A DNA stretch of 12,429 nucleotides from Chlamydomonas sphaeroides (taxonomy: Eukaryota; Chlorophyta; Chlorophyceae; Chlamydomonadales; Chlamydomonadaceae), in assembly GCA_001662425.1 (NCBI GenBank), contig BDDC01001018.1:22069-34497 (forward strand). Reading direction: 5' to 3'. The notes under the pieces are model-generated. The model did not search any database and was not told the DNA's origin. It saw nothing but the letters and a program-made list of their open reading frames with translations. Made by a program: the position numbers and the translations under genes. Numbering within the stretch: position 1 is the stretch's first letter; each line of letters begins with the position of its first letter. Of the stretch, positions 1 through 8,430 are shown piece by piece.

Positions 1-162
1 TGGCAGGTGGCAGTGGGGCGAGGGGTGTACGAGGTGAGGGTTCGACAGACGAGGAGTTGAGCGCTGCACCTGTGCCCCGCCCCGCGGCGCTGCACGCTGC
101 GCCGCCCGCTGCACGTTGGCCCCCCCCTCTGCCCACAGAGAGCCGCCGCGCTGGCTGCTCAC

Positions 163-1506
163 CGCCATGGCGCCGCCGTCCGCCGCCCGCGCCACCGGCA
201 GCAGCACCTCCCACTGCGGGTCGTCTGCGTCTATGAAGTTGGCGCCGTCGATGGTGAACAGCAGCAGCGGCTCCAGGCGGGCGTGCAGGGCCTGGCGCGG
301 AGGGGCAGGGCCACGCCGGGCGGATCTGGGACGACGGCCGCGGAAGGGTCCCTCGCCGCTGTTTGCCGCCGCAGCAGCCCAGCATTCCTGGCCACCGCCC
401 CGCCGCCCCTCCCCAAGCGCCGCCCCGTCCCCACCTTGACCTCGGGCGGCGCCGAGCACAGCTGGAAGCGCCGCACCGACACGTCCACCACCTCCTGCCC
501 GCGCCCGGCCGCAGGCCCGTCCACGGCCATGGGCTCCGCGCCGCCGGCCGCAGCAGCAGAGCCAGCGGCGGCAGTCCTCGGGCCAGGCCGCGCCGCGCCG
601 TGGGCGCGGGCCGCGGGCACCGCCAGTGTGCCGGCGCAGGCGCCCAGGGCCATGAGGTCGGGCAGCGCGGCGGCAGTGGCCACCACCTCCTCCACAAACT
701 CCTCCTGCGCGGGTGGGCCGGGGGTGGGCCGGGGGTGGGGCAGGGGTGGGCCGACGCCCATCGCGGACTGCCCCCGGAACACATGCTGCGGCCACGTCTG
801 GCAAGCCCCGGGGGCAACCAGCTGCGGCGACAGCTCCAGCGACCGCCACTGCACGGCGCTGCACCTTGCTGCGGCAGTAGCCCGACGGGAAGGCGCCCTC
901 AAAGATGGAGCTCAGCTTGTCGGCCCCGGGGCGCTTGGCCGCAAAGGTTACGTCGATCCAGGCGTTGTACGTCTGCACATGCATCCAGACCGTGATGCGC
1001 AGCTGCGAGTAGCCGCGGATCTGCTCCGAGTCACCAAAGTGCTGGTGCAGGAACTCCACAGTTACCGGCGCGCCGCCGCCCTCGATCTCGGCGAGCAGCG
1101 CATCCCGATCACGGGCGGTGACCGCCACGAAGTGGACGGCCTCGTGCGCATCCGCAATGAAAGCAGAGGCCGCGGCTGCGGTTGCTGCCGCGGCAGCTGT
1201 CGCTGCAACCGGCTTGGCGCTGGATGGCGCAGGGGTAGCAGCAGGCTTGAGCGGCTGCGGCTGCACCTGGGGCGCGTCGGGGGCTGCGCTGGAGGAAGGT
1301 AACGTGGTGGAAAGAGCAGCGGCCGGCTTGGCAGGAGCGGGCTGGGCGGCAGGGGGCGGCGAGGTGGTCGTGCCGGTGGCGGAGGATGGGCCCGGCATGG
1401 CTGCAGAGCTGACGCCAGCGGGCTGCACCGGGGATGGTGCAATGCGTGCGCGCTTCGCAGCAGGCTGCTGAGCCTGAAGCTGCGGCGCTTGCTCCTGGTC
1501 GGCCAT
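163..1506 (-). CDS. HAT1: Histone acetyltransferase type B catalytic subunit, 5' part (three exons; 3' end outside window)
   Basis: HAT1 acetylates newly made histone H4 (Lys5/Lys12) before chromatin assembly, usually with an RbAp46/48 partner. Exons on the minus strand are 1506-865, 704-435 and 291-163. Both complete introns (160 and 143 bp) are GT-AG, and all junctions are phase 0. ATG 1506 lies in a strong context (GCAGCC before, GCC after). Residues 1-115 are Ala/Pro/Gln-rich and carry a PAAKRAR basic patch at 15-21, a possible nuclear signal. From about residue 116 the HAT1 N-terminal domain is visible: VEFLHQHFGDSEQIRGYSQL, then WIDVTFAAKRPGADKL, then FPSGYC. Exon 3 gives LHARLEPLLLFTIDGANFID and DDPQWEVLLPV, matching the block just before the GNAT acetyl-CoA fold. 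The catalytic region is not in the window: the donor at 162 opens an intron running off the left edge. Exon 2 contains an Ala-rich insertion typical of algal proteins. Family call is firm; the exon 1/2 junction is inferred. Confidence 0.9.
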
Positions 1507-1859
1507 GGCTGCTGCTGCTGCTCGATTCAAACGAGCACACGCGCCCGCAGGTGAGCCGCGTTGGCGGCCGCTCGACTGCTTGATTGCTATGTCGTATGTG
1601 AACAACCGCGCTAGCCCGGAGAAAGGTGGGAAGTGGGGACTGAAAAAGGGCGAAAATGCAGCGATTGTTGCTGCAACAAGTCGTTCTCCGATGTCACAGT
1701 TGTTCTAATGGATGCGCGTATGCGGACCACTACCCAAAAAAAGGATCCGGAACTTGTCTATGGTCGTCTTTGCCTTCAGCCCACAGCCCACACTCTGTTC
1801 GCATGAACGGCACGTGTAATTGAATGTGGACGTCAAATCCAACTCACTCTCCACCAGGG
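1507..1859. promoter_or_regulatory. Shared divergent promoter and 5' leaders between HAT1 and the SET gene
   Basis: Only 353 bp separate the HAT1 ATG (minus) from the preferred SET-gene ATG (plus), so both promoters and 5' leaders must lie here. The stretch is less GC-rich than its flanks. I see no convincing TATA box. It holds a perfect inverted repeat GCTCG-ATTCAAA-CGAGC at 1520-1536 inside the HAT1 leader, 14 nt upstream of its ATG. A second one, TGCAGC-7 nt-GCTGCA, lies around 1658-1676, and an E2F-like octamer lies at 1648-1655. No other gene is supported. Confidence 0.6.
1648..1655 (-). promoter_or_regulatory. E2F-like site
   Basis: The minus strand reads TTTCGCCC, which fits the plant E2F consensus WTTSSCSS. 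It lies 142 bp upstream of the HAT1 ATG. HAT1 serves replication-coupled histone supply, so E2F control would make sense, but an eight-base degenerate match is weak evidence in GC-rich DNA. Confidence 0.28.
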
Positions 1860-4800
1860 ATGCCGCACTCGCACGGCGCGCTCGCAGCCCGTCGCGCGGC
1901 AGGCAGCGCGGCCAGGGCGCCCTCGATGCACGCAGCGCTGGCCAGCGTGCTGATGAGCCCCGGCGCGGCGCCGCTCCTGCGCCCGGCTGCGGCGGCCGTC
2001 GGCGCCGGCCCCGCTCGGCGTGCCTGCGCCCGCGCGGCGCCCGCGCCCGCGCGCAGCGCGATCCTGCCCTCCGCCCTCTTCACCTCCTTGAGCACCCAAA
2101 CCACCATCTCTTGCTCTGGACTGGCTCCGGCCGCTCCCGCGTGGCCAAACAGGCAGCTCCCGCACGGCCTCGCCCCTCGCGCCGCTGCGCCGAGCCGCCG
2201 GGCAACGCGGGCCGCTGCCTCGGCCGCCGGCGGCTCGGCCGCCGGCCCCAGCGCCGCCAGCTCGCCCCGTCTGGAGGAGTGGCTTGTGGCCCATGGCGGC
2301 ACGGTGCACGGCGTGGAGCTGCGCACGCAGCTGTACCCCTCGGGTGGGTGCGCCGCGGCAGCGCCGCCGCCAGCCCGCTGGCCGCCACCATGTGCTGCCC
2401 AGGCCGCGGATCGCGGGGCCCAGGGGGACCGCGAGGCCCAGGGGCATCGCGGCGCTGCTGGCACACCCGCCCCGTTGCGGCGCTGCTGGCACACCCGCCA
2501 CCAGCTGCCGCTGCCCCGCCGTGCGCCCGCCCGCCCGCCCGCCCGCAGGCGCCGCCGACCGGCAGCTGGTGGCAACGGCCGACCACCCCGCGGGAACCGT
2601 GCTCATTGCCGTGCCGCGGCACCTCCAGATCCGGTACGACAACATCGAGGAGGCAGCTGCCGCACGGCCTCCTGAGCCCGCGGCGGCTGCGGCCCTCGCG
2701 CCGGCAGCCGGGCCGGGCCCGGGCTCGGGCCCGGGCTCGGACAGGGGGGCGGCTGTGGGCGCGGGCTTCGCCATTCCGCCCGCGGAGGCCCAAGCGCTGG
2801 TGACCCTGTTTGGGGCCATGCCGCGAGGCAGCGACACCGGCCAGCCCGCATGGTGGGGAGCAGGGCTGGGGTGGCAGGGGTGCCGGGGCAGGGCGCGCGG
2901 CAGCAACGAGCGAGCCGCCCGCCGGGCCACCCTGCGCGCCCTCGGCCCACGAGGGCTGCTGCTGCCGCAACCCAACCCAGAGGCTCTTGGCTTCGCTCTC
3001 CTTCGACCCCTTGTGAAACCCACAGCCCCATTTCCTGCCGTGTCAGTGCCAGTGGAGCATGCCGGCACCTCTCCCTATGCTGGTCCCTTTGCCGCGCCCT
3101 CCCCCGCCCCGCCCGCCCGCACCCCACTCAGGCAGTTTAAGCAGGCCCTCACGCTGCTGTACCACCTGGCCCGCGGCCCCGCCAGCCCGCTGCACCCCTA
3201 CCTGGCCTACCTGCCGGGCCTGGCCCCCGGGGTGCCCACGCCCCGGGTGGCCATGCTGCTGGCGGCGGATGCGGTGCAGGCGAGCACAGGGCGGGAGGGG
3301 GGAGGGACCAGGGACCAGGGCATGCCGGGCAGCAGCCGGCAGGCCGCGCTGTTGCTGGCCGCCTGGTGGCTGGGTGCCGCCGGTGAGCCGCGCTGTGTCG
3401 TGCGGCCTGTGCAGGAGTTGCAGTACGAGCTGCTTGTACAGGACGTACGGAACCAGCAGTACTGGCTGCGCCGCATCTCGAGGGAGGTGCTGTCGGGCGG
3501 CGACGGGGCCGCCGCCGGCGGCGGCGGCAGCGGCGAGGAGGCCGCTGCCGGCGCACCCGACCGCGGCGAGGTGGCTGCGGCGCTGGCTGCCGCGTTCGGC
3601 GGCAGGGCGGTGGACGAGGCGCTGTTCTCGTGGGCCGCGGCGGTGGCCATGTCCCGCTGCTTTGGGCTCAGCCGGTGGGGCGGCAGGCAGGCAGGCAGGC
3701 AGGGCGGGCGGGGTCCCAGGCCCCCACCACGAGAGCCGTGCGCCCCTCCTCCCCCCGCTCCCCCTCCCCCTTCCCTGCCGCCCTCGGCAGCTTCCGCACC
3801 CACACCTGCGTGCCGCTGGTGGACATGGCCAACCACATGGCCCCCGCGGCGGCCTCCAACGCAGAGATGCGCAGCGGGCCGGACGGGGAGGTGATCATGG
3901 CCGCCAAGCGGCAGGTGATGGGCTGCGGAGAGAGAGGGGCGTGGGGAGCAGGGGGGCCAGGGCAAGGGGCAGCCGGGGGCAAGGGGCGGCAGGACAGGGG
4001 CGGCAAGGACGGCGGGGCCTCCGCAGGGCGTGTGCGCTGCGGCGGCGGCGGGGTGGCGGCGGGGTGGGCACCAGGGCACCAGGCTGCTGCTGCTGCTGCT
4101 GCCGCCGCCGACGCATGCGCCGCCGCCGCCGCCCGCCACGCGCCGCGCAGATCCGCGCCGGCGAGGAGCTGAGCCTGACGTACGGCAGTCACGACAACCA
4201 CAACCTGCTGCTGTCGTACGGCTTCACGCTGCAGCCCAACCCGCACGACGCCTTCTACTTTGACTTTGACCTGGCCACGCTCCTGGTGCGGCCCCTCCGA
4301 GGCAGCCGAGTGCCGCTGCTGTGGCCGTGTGGGGGGGCCGGCCCCCGCTGCTCCCTGGCCCCTCCGCCGCCGTGCCGCCGGCCTACCGCCGCCGCCCTGC
4401 CCCCGTGTGGGAGCCGTGCCCGCAGAGCCTGGTGGACGGCCTGGGCGAGGGCGGCGGCAGCGGCCTGGCGGCCTGGCAGCTGCAGATGCTGCAGGACAAG
4501 ATAGGACTGGCGCCGCCAACATCGCCCGACGGCGCCGACGGCCCCTCCATCCGGGTCTACATGTCCTCCGCGCCGCCGCCAGAGGTGGTGGCGCCGCCGC
4601 CAGCCGACGACGAGGCGCCTGAGGCAGGGCCGGAGGCGCCGCTGGCTGCGGCCGTCGCCGCCGCCCCGGGGCAGCCGGTGGCGGGCGGTGCCGTGCGGCA
4701 GGCGGTGCGGCAGCCGGTGGACCCCAGGCTGCTGGCGGCGCTGCGCATCGCCACACTGCACGTGAGGGTCCCCACGTCGGCAGGAGCCTGGCAGCGTGCT

Positions 4801-6443
4801 TGAGCAGGCGCCTGCGGGGGAGCCGGGGGAGGGGCTTGCTCCTGCGGCACTGCTTGCCGCCGCATGCGGCCGCCGCTTGACGCCATGACGTGACCATGAC
4901 GTGCGTGTCATCACTCTGTCACCTGCGCTTGGAAATGAGCACACACGCCGAACGCGTCACCGATACCCAGCATGGCGTGCTGCGCGGGACGTGTTACATA
5001 TACGTATCACACCGTGGATCCGCCTAAAGAGAGCTTGAGCCCACCTCCCACACAGCACTCGCGAACGAACGTTATCTTGGAGAGGGGCATCACTGGATGA
5101 TGATTCCCCTGGATGGATCCCGCTGTGGCTGCGCCCGCCAAGGCCGCTGCCCTCCCTCCCTCCCTCCCCGGCCCGCAGGACCCCGCCTGGTCCCGAGTGC
5201 TGGCGCCCCGCAGCGCGGAGCAGATCGGGGCCTGGCCCACGCTGCTGGCGCGGCAGCAGGCGAGAGCAGGGGCCGGGGGCTGCAGCCCCGGGGGTGGCTG
5301 GCGGCCGGGCTCCGGCTGCCGGCGTGCCAGTGGCCGAGCCCGGGCGGTTAAAACCCGCCTCCACCCGGTGCAGGAGGTGACGGTCATGCGGCTGCTGGCG
5401 GCGCTGGCGGCGGCGCTGTACCAGACCTTCCCCACAACCATACAGCAGGTGCGGGTGTGTGTGGTGAGGTGCGGGTGTGTGTGTGGTGAGGTGCGGGTGT
5501 GTGTGTGGTGAGGTGCGGCGCCACCTCACCACAAGGCCCGCACGGTCATCACCCCGTCCGCACACGCAGCGCTGTCCCGCGGTCCGCCTCGCCCCATCTG
5601 GAACCCCCACCTGGGGCCCCCACCTGGAACCCCCGCCTGGGGCCCCCACCGCAGGACCGGCAGCTCCTGGCGGCCGCCTCCACCGACGTGGCGGCTGCCG
5701 CCGCCGCCGCCACGCTCACGGCCGGCACCGCGGGCGCAGGCCCCGAGGCGCCCAGCAGCGGCGAGGGGCCTGGCTGGGCGCTGCACCCGCTGCAGCGCAA
5801 CGCGCCGGCGGATGCGCAGGTGCGGCCGAGGGCGGTGGTACGTGGTAACCCAGCCTGGCGGTGGGCTGCGGGGCTGCCCGGCCCGCAGTGCTGCAGCACC
5901 TGGCTCGAGCCGGGGAGCGAGGCGGGATGGGGGGCGACCTTCGCCCCTGCCCCACCTGCCCCCTGGCAGGCGGCGGCGGTGGCGGCGCATGCGCGCGACT
6001 GCGCGGAGGCCATCCGCTTCCGGCTGGGGCTCAAGAGCACGCTGGAGAAGTGCCTGCAGGTGTGGGGGCGGGGGGCGGGCTGACGGTGCACCGGGCCAGG
6101 GACGCCTGCGCGCGCTTTGCACAGGCAGCATGGCAGCATGGCAGCATTGCCCTTGCATGCGTCCTCGTGCTGCTGCCCGGGGCCCGGGGCGCGGGGCCCG
6201 GCTTGCGCAGCCATGCTGCCGGCCCCGTGGCCCCACGCCTCAGCTGCGGCGCGGCCCTGGATGGGTGCTGCCCCTCCGTCGCTGGCTGCCCGCCCCTCCC
6301 TCGTGCAGTGTAGTGCAGTGCAGTGCGCTCCACCCCTGGCACGTCCGCCCTCGGCCCTCGGCCCTGCCCCCTCGCTGCCTGCTCCTCCCCAGACGCTGGT
6401 GGCCCGGGCCAAGCAGCTGGACTCGCTGCAGCAGGTGCGCTAG
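1860..6443 (+). CDS. SET-domain protein lysine methyltransferase, Rubisco-LSMT/SETD-like, 12 exons
   Basis: Probable AdoMet-dependent protein lysine methyltransferase; the substrate cannot be read from the sequence. Exons: 1860-2343, 2549-2852, 3132-3273, 3415-3674, 3791-3914, 4151-4285, 4426-4761, 5179-5259, 5374-5448, 5655-5819, 5970-6059 and 6393-6443. All phases agree, giving 748 aa (760 from the weaker-context ATG at 1824). The N-terminus up to RLEEWL (about 140 residues) has no Asp or Glu and is rich in Ala, Arg and Ser, which fits a plastid transit peptide. SET blocks in order: ADRQLVATADHPAGTVLIAVP; FKQALTLLYHLARGPASPL with HPYLAYLPG; ELQYELLVQDV; VPLVDMANHM (NHM where NHS is usual); IRAGEELSLTYGS; NLLLSYGF with the expected catalytic Tyr. 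Exons 7-11 encode a helical C-terminus (DPRLLAALRI, VMRLLAALAAALYQTFPTT, EAIRFRLGLKSTLEKCL) like the Rubis-subs-bind domain, with Pro/Ala-rich insertions. Intron 8 appears to be GC-AG. The stop lies in a TAGC repeat. Confidence 0.91.
2449..2499. repeat. 23-bp direct repeat, 28-bp period, in SET-gene intron 1
   Basis: GCGGCGCTGCTGGCACACCC followed by GCC occurs at 2449-2471 and again, identically, at 2477-2499. It lies wholly in intron 1 (2344-2548), so it does not affect the protein. It looks like a local tandem duplication. Confidence 0.85.
5260..5373 (+). other. Probable non-canonical GC-AG intron (SET gene intron 8, 114 bp)
   Basis: Exon 8 must end after LLARQQ (CAG at 5257-5259) and exon 9 starts with EVTVMRLLAAL after the acceptor GTGCAG at 5368-5373, both phase 0. 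The donor is then CAG|GCGAGA, a GC donor. GT dinucleotides inside the segment give phase 1 (at 5294, 5324 and 5330) or leave an impossible 27-nt intron (at 5347). GC-AG introns are a known minor U2-type class that keeps a strong exon-end AG, as here. Confidence 0.6.
5448..5532. repeat. GT-rich minisatellite ending in an 11-bp inverted repeat (SET intron 9)
   Basis: Three tandem units of 20-22 bp (GGTGCGGGTGTGTG core plus GTGGTGA) occupy 5448-5511, starting at the splice donor of exon 9. The last unit runs into GTGGTGAGGTG (5505-5515), a CGGCGC loop, and CACCTCACCAC (5522-5532), a perfect 11-bp stem. In the pre-mRNA this would be a stable hairpin about 55 nt downstream of the 5' splice site. 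Confidence 0.85.
5599..5650. repeat. 26-bp tandem duplication abutting the exon 10 acceptor
   Basis: TGGAACCCCCACCTGGGGCC followed by CCCACC occurs at 5599-5624 and again at 5625-5650 with one A-to-G difference. The second copy runs directly into the GCAG acceptor at 5651-5654, so the duplication supplies the C-rich tract of SET intron 9. Confidence 0.85.
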
Positions 6444-6456
6444 CTAGCTAGCTAGC
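6441..6456. repeat. (TAGC)4 microsatellite containing the SET-gene stop codon
   Basis: Four perfect TAGC units start with the TAG stop of the SET gene. Further TAG triplets follow in other frames, so a small frameshift would still terminate nearby. It is followed at about 6488-6560 by (GGT)n, (GCT)n, (GT)n and a G run in the presumed 3' UTR. Confidence 0.85.
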
Positions 6457-7139
6457 GGTGGCGAGGGTGCGTGTTGGTGCTGCGTTCTGGTGGTGGTGGC
6501 GGTGGTGGTGCTGCTGCTGCGTGTTGTTGGTGGTGGTGTGTGTGTGTGGGGGGGGGGCAGAGAGCAGAAGGAGGCCGGAGTTTGGGTTGATGATAGCGTT
6601 GGGGGCGGCACGTGGCTGGGATGGCGGGGCAGCAGCCGCGCGGCACGGGCAGGGCGGGCGGCGGGATGCCAGCTGGCAGGCCCTTGGGAGGGGTGGGATA
6701 GGCCGCAGCTTGAGGGCGCGGTGTGCGGTGACAGAGCTCACATGTGCCGCACTGCTGGGTGGTCCAGGCAGGGGCAGGGCCGCAAGAGGAGCAGGCAGTG
6801 CATGGGCGCCCCTCACCCCATTCTGGTGGGCTTGTCTCTGACCGTCTCTGACACTGGGCCGCAGGCCAAGAAGTATTGCTTGATGTCAGCCCACAGACCC
6901 ACAGGCCGCCAGGAGTCGCTAGCAGCCACAGATGGCCCGGGCTGTGGGGCGCCTGGCTCGCTCGCTCGCTCGCTCGGCCACAGCGCCTCGTCGCAGCTGG
7001 CTTCCATTGCAGCGCTCGGTGGTCCGCAACATGAGGCCCAGCCCGCACAGCACACGTACGGCCCCCCCAGCTGCGCAGCAGCCCAGCATCGCAGCGCACA
7101 CGGCATCACGTTGCAGATCAGGTTTTGGACCGTGCCCAC
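6457..7139. other. Non-coding spacer: SET gene 3' UTR and intergenic
   Basis: No reading frame here has conserved protein blocks. The stretch has GT/GGT-rich simple sequence (6488-6560) with G-quadruplex potential and a (GCTC)n tract around 6957-6976. No TGTAA poly(A) motif was seen within 800 bp after the SET stop on the plus strand, so that gene's 3' end is not located. Confidence 0.6.
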
Positions 7140-7206
7140 ATGCCATACACCGTATGCCGTACGCGGCATCATATGCCGTACTTCGTATGGCGTCCGCATG
7201 CCGTAC
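7140..7206. repeat. ATGCCGTAC repeat cluster upstream of U1 snRNA
   Basis: ATGCCGTAC occurs at 7154-7162, 7173-7181 and 7198-7206, with a variant ATGCCATAC at 7140-7148. Inverted near-copies (GTATGGCGT at 7185-7193) lie between them. The last copy ends 81 bp before the U1 5' end. The position suits an snRNA upstream element array, but the motif does not match the plant USE (TCCCACATCG). Confidence 0.6.
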
Positions 7207-7287
7207 AAGTGCAACCCACCATCATGCAACCGACTCTGGACGGCCGAGCAGCTCGAGCCCCGGTCTACGGTCTGCTCACAAATAACC

Positions 7288-7450
7288 ATACTTACCTGGC
7301 CCGTTTCTCGAGGTGGTCCAGTTTGCCTCGGTTATATCCTTGGACTTCGCCTTGCACACTGCGAGGTCCTCGGGTAGTCGGCCCTTCGGGTGTCCGGCAG
7401 GGCTTAATTTTTGTTAGGCTGAGGATCCGCGCACGCGCGACCTCGGCACC
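7288..7450 (+). ncRNA. U1 spliceosomal snRNA
   Basis: U1 snRNA base-pairs with 5' splice sites. The gene begins ATACTTACCTGG, the invariant U1 5' end complementary to CAG|GTAAGTAT. Helix H can form between GCCC (7299-7302) and GGGC (7400-7403). Stem-loop I is CGAGG/CCTCG (7309-7313 with 7326-7330). Stem-loop II is a 9-bp stem, GGACTTCGC (7342-7350) with GCGAGGTCC (7361-7369), closing a 10-nt loop CTTGCACACT that holds the U1A-binding TTGCAC core. Stem-loop III caps at CCCTTCGGG (7382-7390). The Sm site AATTTTTG is at 7406-7413. Stem-loop IV pairs GCTGAGG (7418-7424) with CCTCGGC (7441-7447). The total of about 163 nt matches the family's usual length. The stem-loop I loop (TGGTCCAGTTTG) lacks the usual GATCANGAAG U1-70K motif. 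The exact 3' end is inferred. Confidence 0.93.
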
Positions 7451-8379
7451 TACGATAATGAATAGTTCACAACATGATGCTAGTGGACCTTCCGGAGAGT
7501 GGGGCATTGGGCATCAGCCCCTATCTGTCCTTCCACCTGGCTGCTGTTTTTCAAGCAAGGGAAGGAAACCTCCCCTGTTTCGAGACATTCCTTATGTAGG
7601 CGCCCACGACCCCCTCAACCAGCACTCAACCAGCGCTCTACGTGCCGGCACACGTCTGGGACGCGACCTGGGGCCCTATCACCTGGAGGTTGGGGGGACG
7701 GGCGGGGTTGGGGGTTGATCCACAGACGACTGGCGCGACCCAGCTCAGGAGAGGAGCTCTTGAGCCACCTATCAGTGCAGAGCTAGCTGCGCAGAGGGGG
7801 TGGTCGCGATGTGTGCTACACATGCTGGGGGGCACGGGCAGCATCGCTTACCAATGCATTTAGGCTAGAGTGTCTTCTTATTACTACAGTGCTGCCTTTG
7901 CGAATTCGTGCTATGAAATGCGGTATGACGGGCAGGCTGGCGAGGTGCAGCCGGGGCAGATGGGGGACAGCAGCGGGGCGGCGGCGAGAAGGCGCCGCCG
8001 CGGGTCCTGGCGGTGGGCAGCTGTGAGGTGTGAGCCGGGGCAGTGGGTCGCAGGGGGAGTGCACGGGACGAGCGCGCCGGCACAGCACAGGCGGCGGGGA
8101 CGGAGGACGACCGGGGGAGGACGACCGGGTTCGTTGTCGGCACACACACAGGCGCTGCAGCGGGGCTGCTGGAGCAGCCTGCATGCGCCGCCCCCGGGCG
8201 GCTAGCTCCTATGCACACCTATGCACCCACCGGCAACATACACAGCCATGTCGGTCGGCGCTGGCCACTGCGCCTGCACCGCTCGGCCCGGCCCCGCACC
8301 TGCTAGCTACACCTTCGCACGCACGCACGCACGGCCCACACACACGGCCAGGGCCTACACAGGCGTCCTCCTCCGGCAG
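7451..8379. other. Non-coding spacer downstream of U1
   Basis: The first 200 bp continue the moderate GC of the U1 locus; after about 7920 it becomes GC-rich again. It contains an exact 14-bp tandem duplication (GGAGGACGACCGGG at 8102-8115 and 8116-8129) and a (CGCA)n tract near 8317-8337. Reading frames here show no recognisable domain or consistent splice structure. No second snRNA or tRNA was found. Confidence 0.5.
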
Positions 8380-8430
8380 GCCAGCCAACTTGTACACCTG
8401 CGCATTGCTTGCCGGGCCTGTGCGGTTGAC

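Noticed and set aside
1520..1536. tRNA T-arm-like stem with a 7-nt loop
   Set aside because: The loop does not start with TTC in register, and no D-arm, anticodon arm or acceptor stem is present.
1833..3068. 411-codon minus-strand open frame
   Set aside because: It is antisense to SET-gene exons, rich in Arg/Ala/Gly/Pro without domains, and explained by high GC giving few stop codons.
4030..4150. (CTG)n and (GCC)n runs as a coding homopolymer tract
   Set aside because: They fall in SET-gene intron 5 (3915-4150) once the conserved blocks on both sides are joined.
5096..5102. ATGATGA, a possible box C of an intronic C/D snoRNA
   Set aside because: No matching box D (CTGA) follows before the exon, and no terminal stem could be found.
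6813..7289. Minus-strand frame with an RRM-like fragment (DIKQYFLACGPVSETVRDK)
   Set aside because: No RNP1 or RNP2 motif lies on either side and no joining exon was found, so the resemblance is probably chance.
7896..7912. TGCGAATTCGTG resembling the U6 snRNA 3' region
   Set aside because: The U6 ACAGAGA box, the 5' stem and a terminal T run are all missing.
7881..7935. Plus-strand RIRAMKCGMT segment resembling the start of organellar ribosomal protein L3
   Set aside because: No following L3 exons were found in the window, and the match is only a few residues long.
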